Shown: positions 42,930 to 52,995 of the stretch, in pieces
Layout: each line of letters begins with the position of its first letter
Numbering within the stretch: position 1 is the stretch's first letter
Notes under the pieces: model-generated
What the model was told of the DNA's origin: nothing
The model's database searches: none
The model's input: only the letters and a program-made list of their open reading frames with translations
Source: Chionoecetes opilio
Taxonomy: Eukaryota > Arthropoda > Malacostraca > Decapoda > Majidae
Reading direction: 5' to 3'
Length of the DNA: 64,000 bases
NCBI GenBank assembly: GCA_016584305.1
Contig: JACEEZ010020431.1
Coordinates: 20,001 to 84,000, forward strand
Program-made: the position numbers and the translations under genes

Positions 42930-43620
42930 TATAAAAAAATTGCAAAGATTCAGGAAGAAAAGGACCTGGGATTGATAATGCAGAATAACCTAAAAACAGA
43001 AAACATAAATAAAATATTTGGAGATACATAGAGGATGTTAAAGAATATTAGAGTGACATATCATTACATGGACAAATATATGATGAGAAAGATAATTACT
43101 ACAATGATCCGACCACAAATGGAATATGCTGCCATTGTATGGTCCCCATATAAAAAAAAGCAGGTGAAAAAGTTGGAGATGATACAGAGAATGGCTACAA
43201 AGATGGTACCAGAGCTATAAAAACTCTCTTATGAGGAAAGGTTGAAAGAAATAAAGTGACCAACACTCGAGCAGAAAAGAAAAAGAGGAGACTTAATAAC
43301 AATTTTCAAGCTGATAACTAAGATGGAAGAAACAGACAATGAGAGACTACTGACTCGGAAGCAAAGATAAGGTCGATACACAAGAGGACATACAAAACCA
43401 CTAGGAAAAGGGAGATGCCTGAACAACATAAAGAAGTACAGCTTCCCTCACAGAAATGTAAAAGTTTGGAATGGACTAAACGAAGAGGTGATATCGGCAC
43501 ATAATGTGCACCAATTGAAAGAAAGACTTAATAAATGTAGACACGGAAACGGGACCACACGAGTGTAGCTCAGGCCCTGTAAAACACAACTAGGTAAATG
43601 CAACTAGGTAAATAAATACA
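42930..43620 (+). pseudogene. LINE RT C-terminus and 3' end, copy in block D1
   Basis: Almost continuous frame: QEEKDLGLIMQNNL, MLKNIRVTYHYMDKYMMRK, IITTMIRPQMEYAAIVWSPY, KKKQVKKLEMIQRMATKMVP, then SYEERLKEIK, PTLEQKRKRGDLITIFKLI and VKVWNGLNEEVISAHNVHQL. Several stops interrupt it. This is the thumb and C-terminal part of a LINE reverse transcriptase of CR1/L2 or related type. The 3' end carries CAACTAGGTAAATA repeats then (CA)n. Matched by 51421-52530. Confidence 0.78.
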
Positions 43621-43789
43621 CACACACACACAAGGAACTAAATAGCAAGGAAAACCAGGCACCCAATGAGTGTGATTGACAAACCACACGCACACGTGTT
43701 TCCGCCTTCGCCATTACTCCTGCCTCTATCCCCGATCTGGCTTTTGCACCGATACCAAACCGAATCCTACCACGGTAACTACCACACTA

Positions 43790-44661
43790 AAGGCGTTTTC
43801 TGCGGGGGAGCAAAAAAGTTTCCTCTTGCAGGAGAAAAAATTCCACTTGCTCAATTTCGCTTACTGTTCAATCATTCTGAGAAGATGCTTGCCCGACCAG
43901 CAAGAGATTTCTTGCTGGAGCAAGAGAAGTACGTCAGTGAAGTGCGTCAGCGTTCGGCTGAAGTGGCGATGTTATCTGCTTCAATAAAAGAATGACAACA
44001 GTGTACTTTCGACAAAATCAATTACACTTTCTTATTTTAATATCTTATCATAAAAGTTTGAATCAAATAAGGGAGGTTGCGGCGTGTAATTAAGGATAAT
44101 ATAATCATCACAGCTGTATATATTGCTTTATATGCATTCGAACAGCTGGAGTTAAAGACTGGAATGTTTGACTCGTCGAAAATCAACAACTTCACACACC
44201 TCACTCGTACCCGATTTGCTGACAATACCATTGGATATTAAGAAACACTGAGACCACTATCGGCTTTCTGAGGAATTTCTGCATCGCATTAGTATATATT
44301 TATAACTGTAATGTAAGTACAAGTATACGAAAACAAGGGTTAAGTAAAACAGGCATAAACATTTTCTCCACTTATTTGGCTTCAACTGCTCATTGCTCGG
44401 CTACTTATGATCACATTAAATTTCTAAGCACGCTTCCTGAATCTGCACACTTCTCTGACTTTGTCGGTATTGGATACGTCCCAGTATGAAAATATATAGA
44501 GGGTCAAAATAGTCATTTGATCCTGATTTTGCTTACATCTCAGCCGCCGCGTCGCCTTCTCATGGAGCAAGCGACGGTGAGCGTTTTCTGCGGGGGACAG
44601 CAAGAGAAAAGTGACCGCTTGCAAGTGAAAATCTCTCTTGCTCCCCCGCAGAAAATGCCTT
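43790..44661. mobile_element. TA-duplicating foldback element, present only in block D1
   Basis: Ends are AAGGCGTTTTCTGCGGGGGA on the left and the matching inverted AAGGCATTTTCTGCGGGGGA on the right, flanked by TA (43788-43789 and 44662-44663). The matching site in block D2 (CACACTTACTACAAG at 52772) is empty. The right end carries a second, inverted copy of the terminal motif at about 44580, forming a hairpin of roughly 80 bases. Interior frames look non-coding. Confidence 0.82.
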
Positions 44662-44663
44662 TA

Positions 44664-45060
44664 CTACAAGTAGTTATTGACCAACATAACATTATTTTTA
44701 AATTTTTATAATCATTATTGCTGTCTTAATAAGTATTGATATTATTATAATTACTTTCGTAATTGCTGTTATTACTTTTATCATTATTATTACATTATCA
44801 TCATCATTATTATAATAATTTTTGTCATTATTATTATCATAACTACTATTTATATTATCATTAATAATAATATCATTATTATTAAATTAGTATCATTAAT
44901 TTTAATATTACTATTATTATTATTATTATTATTATCGATAATTTTTTTCATTATTATTATTGTCATCATATTTATTATCATTACCATTATTGTTATCATT
45001 TTTATTTTTATCATTACTATTACCATTATTATTACTACGATTATTTTATATTTTAGAGTA
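44664..45060. repeat. ATT/ATC-rich trinucleotide region
   Basis: Interspersed ATT, ATC and TTA units over about 400 bases; similar sequence lies at 52800-52990 and 54185-54365. Confidence 0.85.
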
Positions 45061-45069
45061 TTATTATCA

Positions 45070-45145
45070 TTTTTGACATCCAATATACTATAAGAGTAGC
45101 CGTTTGTCTGTCTGTCTGTCTGTCTGACTGTCTGTCTGTCTGTTT
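45070..45145 (+). mobile_element. Helitron/Helentron-like 5' end fragment
   Basis: AATATACTATAAGAGTAGCCG followed by TCTG repeats matches the start of the element at 45828 and resembles Helentron-type 5' ends. No 3' end is recognised for it. Confidence 0.45.
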
Positions 45146-45307
45146 TGGGAAGCGGAAACTGTAATTTTGATCGAAAATGGAAGAAATTGATTTGAAAAAA
45201 TCGCAAATAAATCGTAGGTGGTAAGCGGCTTGGTCCCATGTCGATTCAATAATTTTGAAGGAGGGGTTTTGAGTTAAAAACACTTTAGGAGTATTAGATA
45301 AGTGCTT

Positions 45308-45308
<1 letters not shown>

Positions 45309-45359
<51 letters not shown>

Positions 45360-45380
45360 ATGCATGCATGTGTGTGTGTA
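45309..45380. repeat. (GT)n microsatellite
   Basis: About 25 GT units then GCAT units and more GT, abutting the tail of a SINE on the right. Confidence 0.93.
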
Positions 45381-45685
45381 TTCATCATCTAGCTGTATTC
45401 ATCTAGTTGTATTTTACAGGGCCAGAGCGACGCTCGTATGGCCCCGTCTCCATATCAATTTTTTTTTTTTATCATTCATCCTTAGTTCTTAGTGTTAGCC
45501 GAAGCCATCACCCCGGGAGGCGGGTCACAAACCCCCGGTTAACACCCGGTACCCATTCACTGCTGGGTGGACAGGGGGTCGGGTTTTAAGAAGATCGCCC
45601 GTCTGTCTTCGCTCCGCCCGGGGATCGAACCCGGAACTTTTCGGTTGTGAGCCGAGTGTGCTAACCCTTACACTACGGAGTTCCC
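45381..45685 (-). mobile_element. S3 SINE, reverse orientation
   Basis: Reverse complement of the 42621 SINE type: tail TTGTATTTTACAGGGCC at left, B box CCGGGGATCGAACCCGG near 45617 and A-box half TAACCCTTACACTACGGAG at 45662-45680. It sits between two GT tracts, as its relative sits in CA. Confidence 0.85.
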
Positions 45686-45776
45686 CTTGTGTGTGTGTGT
45701 GCATGTGTGTGTGCGTGCGTGTGTGTGTACGTGTGTGTGTGTGTGTGCGTGTGTATGTGTATGTGTGGGTGTGTGT

Positions 45777-45810
<34 letters not shown>

Positions 45811-45812
45811 TT
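45686..45812. repeat. (GT)n with variants
   Basis: GT, GC-GT and GTAT variants over about 125 bases, directly next to the SINE head. Confidence 0.92.
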
Positions 45813-45826
45813 GGGGTCGATATTTT

Positions 45827-46440
45827 AATATACTATAGCAGTAGCCGTGTGTCTATCTGTCTGCTATCGATAGCCGACAAGATTGAGATGCCGGGTCTGC
45901 AGCAGCACATTACACTGAAAACTGGTCTACCGGTGATGGTGTTGCGCAACATCTGCCCATGCGGCATCGTCAACGGCACCATCTGTGTCGTGCGTAGCAT
46001 CAGTGCCAACGTGCTTCAGCTGCAGGTCCGAGCCGAGGCGACGACTTCTACCTGCTTCGCGTACCCATCATCACGCAGGCAGCGTCTGGACCTGAATTCC
46101 GCATGCGGCGTCTGCAATGTCCCATCCGTGTTGCATTTGCCATGACGATCAACAAGTGCGAGGGCCAGACCAAGAGCTACGTGTGAGTCTACATGCCTAC
46201 ACCCGTGTTCATGCACGGCCAACTTTACGTCAGCCTGTCAAGGGTTGGCTGTGCTGATGCCGTCGAAGTGTTGGCGCCCCGTAGAATTACACGGAACGTG
46301 GTCTACCCCGAGGGACTTTGACCAGTGACCAACGACAGCAACAACACAACTGGAGTTTGCTCTCACATTGTTGTCTAATATATACTACTACTTCAAACAT
46401 CAATACATGGGTCCGAAAGGCCCACAAGCAAAGCACTTGT
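45827..46440 (+). mobile_element. Helitron-like deletion derivative retaining helicase 3' end
   Basis: The left end, AATATACTATAGCAGTAGCCG followed by TCTATCTGTCTG, matches the 5' end at 45070. Within about 30 bases it passes into helicase coding sequence, so the whole Rep and most of the helicase are missing. A hairpin ACAAG-CAAAGCA-CTTGT near 46421-46437 may be the 3' end. Borders are tentative. Confidence 0.5.
45880..46322 (+). pseudogene. Helitron helicase (PIF1-like) C-terminus
   Basis: LKTGLPVMVLRNICPCGIVN with GTICVVRSIS, then, after a frameshift near 46040, DDFYLLRVPIIT-like sequence, CPIRVAFAMTINKCEGQT and MHGQLYVSLSRVGCADAVEV lead to the end near GGACTTTGA (46313-46321). These are the last motifs of PIF1-family SF1 helicases as carried by Helitrons. 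An in-frame stop after YV (near 46184) also breaks it. Confidence 0.78.
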
Positions 46441-46519
46441 TATTATCTACATCATTACTACTACAATTATAATTATCATTATTAGTTACAATACCATTAT
46501 TACTTACCGTTATGAGTAG

Positions 46520-46551
46520 AGTTTGTAGTAGTAGAAATAGTAGTAGTAGTA

Positions 46552-46611
<60 letters not shown>

Positions 46612-46788
46612 CTGTAGTAACATGAGTAGTGGTAGTAGTACAAATAGCAATAGTATATATGTATTATAATAATAATAATAATAATTTTATTATTCTTGTT
46701 GTTATCATCGTTATTTTATTAATAGTAGCAGTAGTAGCAGCAGTTGTAGTAGTAGTAGTAGTGCATAGTAGTAGTAGTAGTAGTAGTT

Positions 46789-46825
<37 letters not shown>
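46520..46825. repeat. (AGT)n microsatellite cluster
   Basis: AGT runs at 46530-46612 and 46730-46824 separated by AAT and mixed sequence. Poly-Ser, poly-Val and poly-Leu frames over it are shadows. Confidence 0.93.
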
Positions 46826-46914
46826 CTTTAGAAAGATGACAAACATACTGACCAATCTAGGGATAAACATGAAAACCAGAGAGAATCAGAGTACTGAAAT
46901 GTTTTTTGTTACTT

Positions 46915-47280
46915 TGTTTGGTCAGTAATGAATTGTATGGCTGCGAGTCCTGGACTGTAAGGAAAGAAATTAGAATAATCGAGGCAGAGATGTGATTCTG
47001 GAGAAAAATGAGACAAATACTGTGACCAGCGAGAGTGACAAATGAAGCGATGCTGCACATGGTGAGGATGAAAAGACAGATGATGACGACGATTCGGAGA
47101 AGAGAGATGAGATATGTGGGACATGTACGAAAGAACAGTGTGGAGAAGAATTGTTGGATGGGTATGATTGAGCGGAAGAGAGCGAGTGGACAGCAAATAA
47201 TGAAGTATTTGGACAGTATCAGCAGGGATCTGAATATTGGAGAGATTGTTGTTGATGAGTGGTTGTTGTCATAGTAGTAG
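46915..47280 (+). pseudogene. LINE RT C-terminal fragment
   Basis: LYGCESWTVRKEIRIIEAE near 46932-46990 and, after stops, ARVTNEAMLHMVRMKRQ, RRREMRYVGHVRKNSVEK and GMIERKRASGQQIMKYLDSI to about 47225. This order (LYG.E.WT, then VTNEE, R.RY.GHV, GKR.RGRQ) is the usual C-terminus of RTE-like and related element polymerases. It is a different, shorter family from the one at 53.0 kb. Confidence 0.65.
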
Positions 47281-47289
47281 TAGCATTAA

Positions 47290-48235
47290 TAATAGTAGTA
47301 GTAGAAGCAGTAATAGTAGTAATATTATAATTGGTGTTTCGTTATCATCATTATATTTGCTGTCCATTTATGTATTTTTGTTTATTTTTGATGTTCTTGT
47401 TAGTGGATTGAGTAAATCAGCTATTTTTTGACAATAAGAAAGCGAGGCAGAGTTCCAGTAGCAATTATATCAAATATGCGGGGGTAGAATGTAAGATGAG
47501 GCTAATGTAATGAGACCTCTATCCCAACAAATACCACATCGTAAAAAAAAAAAAAGACGTACACACTTTCCTTCTTCGGCCTAGATCCGCTGCCGTCACC
47601 GTTACCTCTTCGTTTGACAATTGAGTCTGATCTTCACCTCAATGCTTTCAGTCAGGACCCTTCATCCTTGGGACATGTTTTGTTCATTAAAGGCGTCATC
47701 CATGAGTTCACTTATGGCATAATTTCCTTGAGGTAATCTAACTCATGTATGAATATTCCTCCCCCCGTCAACTTTTGCAACAATATTGTTGCTAAACTTT
47801 TAAATATTTCTTTAAGCAAAACAAGCAATGTTTATTCACTGAAGCAGAATCCATTGCATTATTGCAGGTCTGGTACTGAGACCAAACCGTAGTGGCAAGC
47901 GACAGCTTTGAGATCAATCACTTGAAGACAATAGGTTTTCGGACAGTGACAATGCTATTCAAACATACGTAACGTATGAAATTCCATAAGATATTTATTA
48001 GTATATTCGTAATGAATAGCACTCTGTGAATAGCACTCTGAGTCCACGTCCCAACTCTTGAGTATAAACAAACATACTGTAAGTAACGAAATATGTTTCT
48101 CGTCGTTGTATATATTCACCCAAGATAGTAATCAATGAAGATACGAGTATAAGAGCCTCTTAGGAGACTTCTAAACCATGATGAAAACAAATAAGTATTA
48201 CTAAATCATCATAGGCCAGACCTTGCACTTTACGT
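47290..48235. other. Gene-free stretch
   Basis: AT-rich with a poly-A run near 47541; no repeat or coding signal recognised. Confidence 0.5.
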
Positions 48236-48393
48236 TTGTGTGTGTGTGTGTTTGAGTTATGTGTGCTGTGTGTGCGTGTGTTTCTGTGTATGTGTGTGTG
48301 TGTGCGTGTGTTTATGTGTGTGTGTGTGTGTGTTTGAGTTATGTTGCTGTGTGTGCGTGTGTTTCTGTGTATGTGTGTGTGTGTGCGTGTGTT

Positions 48394-48447
<54 letters not shown>

Positions 48448-48467
48448 TGTGTGTGTGTATGTGTGTC
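48236..48467. repeat. (GT)n with an internal duplication
   Basis: Two near-identical segments of about 90 bases (each with TTTGAGTTATGT, GCTGTGTGTGCG and TTTCTGTGTATG) sit at 48250-48330 and 48331-48410, followed by pure GT. Confidence 0.93.
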
Positions 48468-48928
48468 CACACGATGACGTGACATGTCCACAGGATGATG
48501 TGACGTGTCCCCAAGATGACGTCCCAACCCATTCACTGTATTGACATTCCAAGTCATTTGATGCGTAATATTCATCGCTGCAAGAAAAAAATATGAAATG
48601 CTCTCAAAAAGAAAGACCCTACCGTGTACATTCAATTATCAACATGCATTAAATGTTCCTGAACATTAAATAATTTCAATTATTTTTGAGTTCATTGATA
48701 AGTGAAGATATGAGTAAAAGTAAATGCAAAGATGGATAAATCAATATCTGTAGAAGATTATTCGAAAATACAAAAAGTATCATAGAGTATACCTTTTCGG
48801 CCGTGTTTATAACATGGGTCATGGAGACATTGAATCACAGGAGCTTACGCATATAAGAGTGCGAAAGACATGTATGGAACACAGTGATGAAGGAAGTGAT
48901 TTATATGGGGGAAACGCAGTGCGCAGTA
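48468..48928. other. Gene-free stretch
   Basis: Begins with three ACGTGACATGTCC-like units (about 48468-48525), then AT-rich sequence up to the palindrome. Confidence 0.5.
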
Positions 48929-50457
48929 GGGGAGCCCACTGAAATTCATTTACACTTTTAGGAACGAAAGGTTCGATCCTTTTAATTGGTTGCTATTAAT
49001 ACGGGAATGAAAAAAAAACATTTCTTAAGTTCAACATTCCTGGGGTTTAGAGGGGGCAGGCCCCCAAGCCCCCCCAAAAAAATAGGTCTTTATTTACACT
49101 TTGGAGAACAAGGCTGAAATTTATATGAATCAATACCATTATACTACTGAAGTGAAATATGCAACTTAAGAAAGCAAAATTTCTTGGGTTTCCATTTAAA
49201 ATCGGTTCTTTTGGAGGGTTCACTATTGGTTTTCAATTACACTTTCGAGAACAAAGTTGAAACTCATACTGGTGAATGGCATTACATAACCTATCCAAAT
49301 TACATAACTTCAGAAAATATATTCCCTGGTATTTTTGTTTAAGAAAGACGAGCTGTGTTATCAGTACGTCATATTTACACTCTGGAGTTCAATGTTCAGT
49401 TCTTTATTGTTCATCAGCTGTTTTTATTACTATACTCCGTCCATTGTAATTTTAAAATGCATTCCCTCTAAAACTTAAATTCTTAACTAAAAGAAATTTT
49501 AGTGAATGAGTGAAGCTCTAAGACATTAAAAATTAGATTGAGAATGATGTGCACTTATGTTTAAAGCATCTTATGTCTTTAAATGCCATACAATCTATTG
49601 TAAAATTATTGAAATTTTAGACATTACAATGGACAGATTATAAAAATATGCAACTTAAGAAGAAACAATATTTTCTGGTATTTTAATTTAAGAAGTGCCT
49701 TTGTGAAGGATGTCAAAATGATTACACTTTTGTAAAAAAAGTTGCAACTCATACTGATGTTCGACTTTTAATAATCTGTAAAATAAAAAAATTATTTTAC
49801 AGATTATTAAAAGTCGGGCATCAGTATGAGTCATTCTAACATCATTCTAAATCTAATTTTTAATGTCTTAGAGCTTCACTCGTTCACTAAAATTTCTTAT
49901 AGTTAAGAATTTAAGTTTTAGAGGGAATGCATTTTAAAATTACAATGGACGGAGTATAGTAATAAAAACAGCTGATGAACAATGAAGAACTGAACATTGA
50001 ACTCCAGAGTGTAAATATGACGTACTGATAACACAGCTCGTCTTTCTTAAACAAAAATACCAGGGAATATATTTTCTGAAGTTATGTAATTTGGATAGGT
50101 TATGTAATGCCATTCACCAGTATGAGTTTCAACTTTGTTCTCGGAAGTGTAATTGAAAACCAATAGTGAACCCTCCAAAAGAACCGTTTTTAAATGGAAA
50201 CCCAAGAAATTTTGCTTTCTTAAGTTGCATATTTCACTTCAGTAGTATAATGGTATTGATTCATATACATTTCAGTCTTGTTCTCCAAAGTGTAAATAAA
50301 GACCTATTTTGGGTTGGGCTTGGGGGCCTGCCCCCTCTAAACCCCAGGAATGTTGAACTTAAGAATTTTTTTTTTTTCATTCCCGTATTAATAGCAACCA
50401 ATTAAAATGATCAAACCTTTCGTTCCCAAAAGTGTAAATGAACTCCAGTGGGCTCCC
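48929..50457. mobile_element. 1.5 kb palindromic foldback element
   Basis: The outer ends GGGGAGCCCACTG (left) and CCAGTGGGCTCCC (right) are flanked by TA (48927-48928 and 50458-50459). The right arm 49796-50457 pairs with 48929-49550 plus 49745-49790; about 190 bases at 49550-49740 are present only on the left. The centre is a tight hairpin, TCTGTAAAATAAAAAAATTATTTTACAGA near 49778-49806. No coding capacity. TA flanks suggest mobilisation by a Tc1/mariner-like enzyme, which is inference. Confidence 0.82.
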
Positions 50458-50644
50458 TAACTATGAGATCTGATACATTATCTAAACAGTATGAAGCGGC
50501 TAAACCACTGGCAATAGGGTCTGGCTGTAGAGGAAGCTTGGGGTGACTTTATTCAAACAGCAAAACAAATATAGTGATACTTCAAAAAGAAAAATGTGGT
50601 TAATTGTATGTATGTGTGAGTATGGGTATGTTGAGGCAGGCATT

Positions 50645-51310
50645 TATATACCTTTATGAGTATTAACTGTTAATGGTATTGAAATTATTTTGTGTGCGCA
50701 AGGCACAATAGCACCGGCAACGGCTACTTCTTGACAGGCCACTTTTACACATTATTTCTTACTTTGCTTAGTAGCTGTAAGCTATTTTACCATTTCATAT
50801 ATGTGTTTTGTTTCGGCCATATTGCAATATCATGCTCATTTGTTTGTCAAGATAATGCCTTATTTACTAATATCAACTTGCATTGTATAACTTAAATTAC
50901 ATTATTCTGCTGCATGACCTATCTTATATTATGTTATATTAAATATGCTAGGATATGCATCATTAATATGCCTATCTAGTTTATATGCGCATAGGATAAT
51001 TTCTTCATTGTTATCGGCACCATGCCCTATCAATGGTCCGTAGAGGGCACGGCCGGTAGGTGACCGTGCGTTGTAATAAGCAACTATCAGTATATTCAAG
51101 TTTGACACCCTGTTTTTAGCATCAGAGGCGACCTCTACCAGCGCCCAATTCGGACAAGGTAAGCGTGGTCAGGATTAAGGTCAGCCAGTATCCCAAAGTT
51201 GCCGCCTTGAGAAGACGATTCCTACCTTTCGTCTGGGCGGCACCAATCTTGTACAAATCATCTACTTGTGCAAATAATACAAAGCTACTACACTCCCTGT
51301 TATCCACACC
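50645..51310 (+). repeat. Duplicated block D, second copy (unique part)
   Basis: Counterpart of 41885-42550 with scattered substitutions. Continues through (CA)n at 51312-51410 directly into the LINE, with no SINE between. Confidence 0.85.
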
Positions 51311-51311
51311 T

Positions 51312-51338
51312 CACACACACACACACACACACCACACA

Positions 51339-51378
<40 letters not shown>

Positions 51379-51410
51379 CACACACACACAACACACACAA
51401 CACACACACA
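51312..51410. repeat. (CA)n with interruptions
   Basis: CA units broken by CACCACA and AACA variants; the first block copy has pure CA plus a SINE here. Confidence 0.93.
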
Positions 51411-51420
51411 AAAAAAAAAA

Positions 51421-51670
51421 AATAGTATGAAATAATTGCAAATGTTCAGGAAGAAAAGGACCTGGGAGTGATAATGCAGAATAACCTACAACCAGGAAAA
51501 AACTTATAAATAAATAAAATGGAGATACATACAGGATGTTAAAGAATATTAGAGAGGCATTTCCTTACATGGACAAAAATACCAGTAAATAGGCATTCAC
51601 ACCTAGGTGTGAAACGTGTTCGAGTTCGTATTCCGTTCAGTACTAGAGTAAAATTATTTGTTTGAGATTT

Positions 51671-51732
<62 letters not shown>

Positions 51733-52530
51733 AGAGAATTGAGCAGAAGGAGAGAGAGAGAGAGAGAGAGATTCATAGTGAGAGAAAACATTTATTTTGC
51801 TCAAATTTGCAGTTTTTGGCGTTTTGTGAAAAAGTGAGGGCGAATTTTGAAAAAAAACATTTCTAAAGATTACCTTCATTTTTTAATAGCTTTCCAACAG
51901 TATGCATTGATTTTCTGTAGCACGAATAGAAACCGAGATGCGCAGCTTTTTCCGGAAAAAAATTCACCCCCTAACCCTCACTGAATTGATCTGTCTGTAG
52001 TAAAATGATGAGAAAGATCATTACTACAATGATCTGACCAAAAATGGAATATGCTGCCATTGTATGGTCCCCATATAAAAAGAAGCATGTGAAAAAGTTT
52101 TAGAGGATACAGAGAATGGCAACAAAGATCGTACCAGAGCTAGACAAACTCTCTTATGAGGAAAGGTTGAAAAAAATTAAGTTACCAACACTCGAGCAGA
52201 GAAGCGAAAGAGGAGACTAATAATTTTTTTTAATCTGATAACTAAGATGGAAGAAACAGAAAAATGAGAGATTACTGACTCGGAAACAAAGAGAAGATCG
52301 ATACACAAGAGGACTTTCAAAACAACTAGGAAAAAGGAGATGCCTGAACAACATAAAGAAGTACAGCTTCCCTCATACAAATGTAGAAGTTTGGAATAGA
52401 CTAAACGAGGAGATGATATCGGCACACAATGTGCACCAATTGAAAGAAAGACTGGATAAATGTAGATATGGAGACGGGACCACATGAGGGCAGCTCAGGC
52501 CCTGTAAAACACAACTAGGTAAATAAACAC
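51421..52530 (+). pseudogene. LINE RT C-terminus and 3' end, copy in block D2, interrupted
   Basis: Same LINE as 42930-43620: EEKDLGVIMQNNL near 51450, then a break at about 51597 (after TTACATGGACAAAAATAC), resuming at about 52003 with MMRKIITTMIRPKMEYAAIV. The final part (VWNRLNEEMISAHNVHQLKE, then GACGGGACCACATGAGGGCA) runs to the 3' end at 52520. Frames carry several shifts. Confidence 0.75.
51597..52002. mobile_element. About 400 bp insertion in the block D2 LINE, with (GA)n
   Basis: This sequence is absent from the matching LINE in block D1. AGTAAA occurs at both edges (51599 and 51999), possibly a target duplication. It contains (AG)n at 51672-51771. No terminal inverted repeat or coding sequence is clear. 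Confidence 0.5.
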
Positions 52531-52544
52531 ACACACACACACAC

Positions 52545-52597
<53 letters not shown>
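52528..52597. repeat. (CA)n at LINE 3' end
   Basis: CA units directly after AACTAGGTAAATAAACA; the LINE copy in block D1 ends in a shorter CA run at the same place. Confidence 0.93.
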
Positions 52598-52598
<1 letters not shown>

Positions 52599-52995
52599 GA
52601 ACTAAATACTAGCAAGAAAAACGAACCAGGCACCCAAGGAGAATGATTGATAAACCACACGCACACGTACTCCCGTCTTCGCCTTCCGTCTTCGTATTCC
52701 TATCACTACTGCCTCTATCCCCGATCCAGCCTTTGCACTGATACCAAACCAAATATTGCCACGGTAACTATCACACTTACTACAAGTAGTTATTGGCAAA
52801 CATAACATTATTTTTATTATTGTTATAATCATTATTGCTGCCATAATAACTATTGATATTATTATAATTATTTTCATAATTGCTATTAATACTTTATCAT
52901 TATTCTTACATTATCATTATCATTATTTAAAAAAAAAAGTTGTCATTATTATTATCATAACTATTATTTATATTATCATTGATATTATTAGTAGT
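52598..52995 (+). repeat. Block D2 distal part with ATT-rich tail
   Basis: 52598-52790 matches 43630-43789, and 52790-52990 matches 44664-44900, with the foldback element missing between. The ATT/ATC-rich part ends where the RT element begins. Confidence 0.8.

Noticed and set aside
43666..43995. 109-codon plus-strand gene
   Set aside because: The frame runs across the border of the foldback element at 43790, mixing flanking repeat and element terminus; no domain is visible.
48160..48635. His-Thr, Cys-Val and similar frames over GT/CA tracts
   Set aside because: These are translations of dinucleotide repeats on either strand; the same applies to Arg-Glu and Ser-Leu frames over GA tracts and poly-Leu over CTA.
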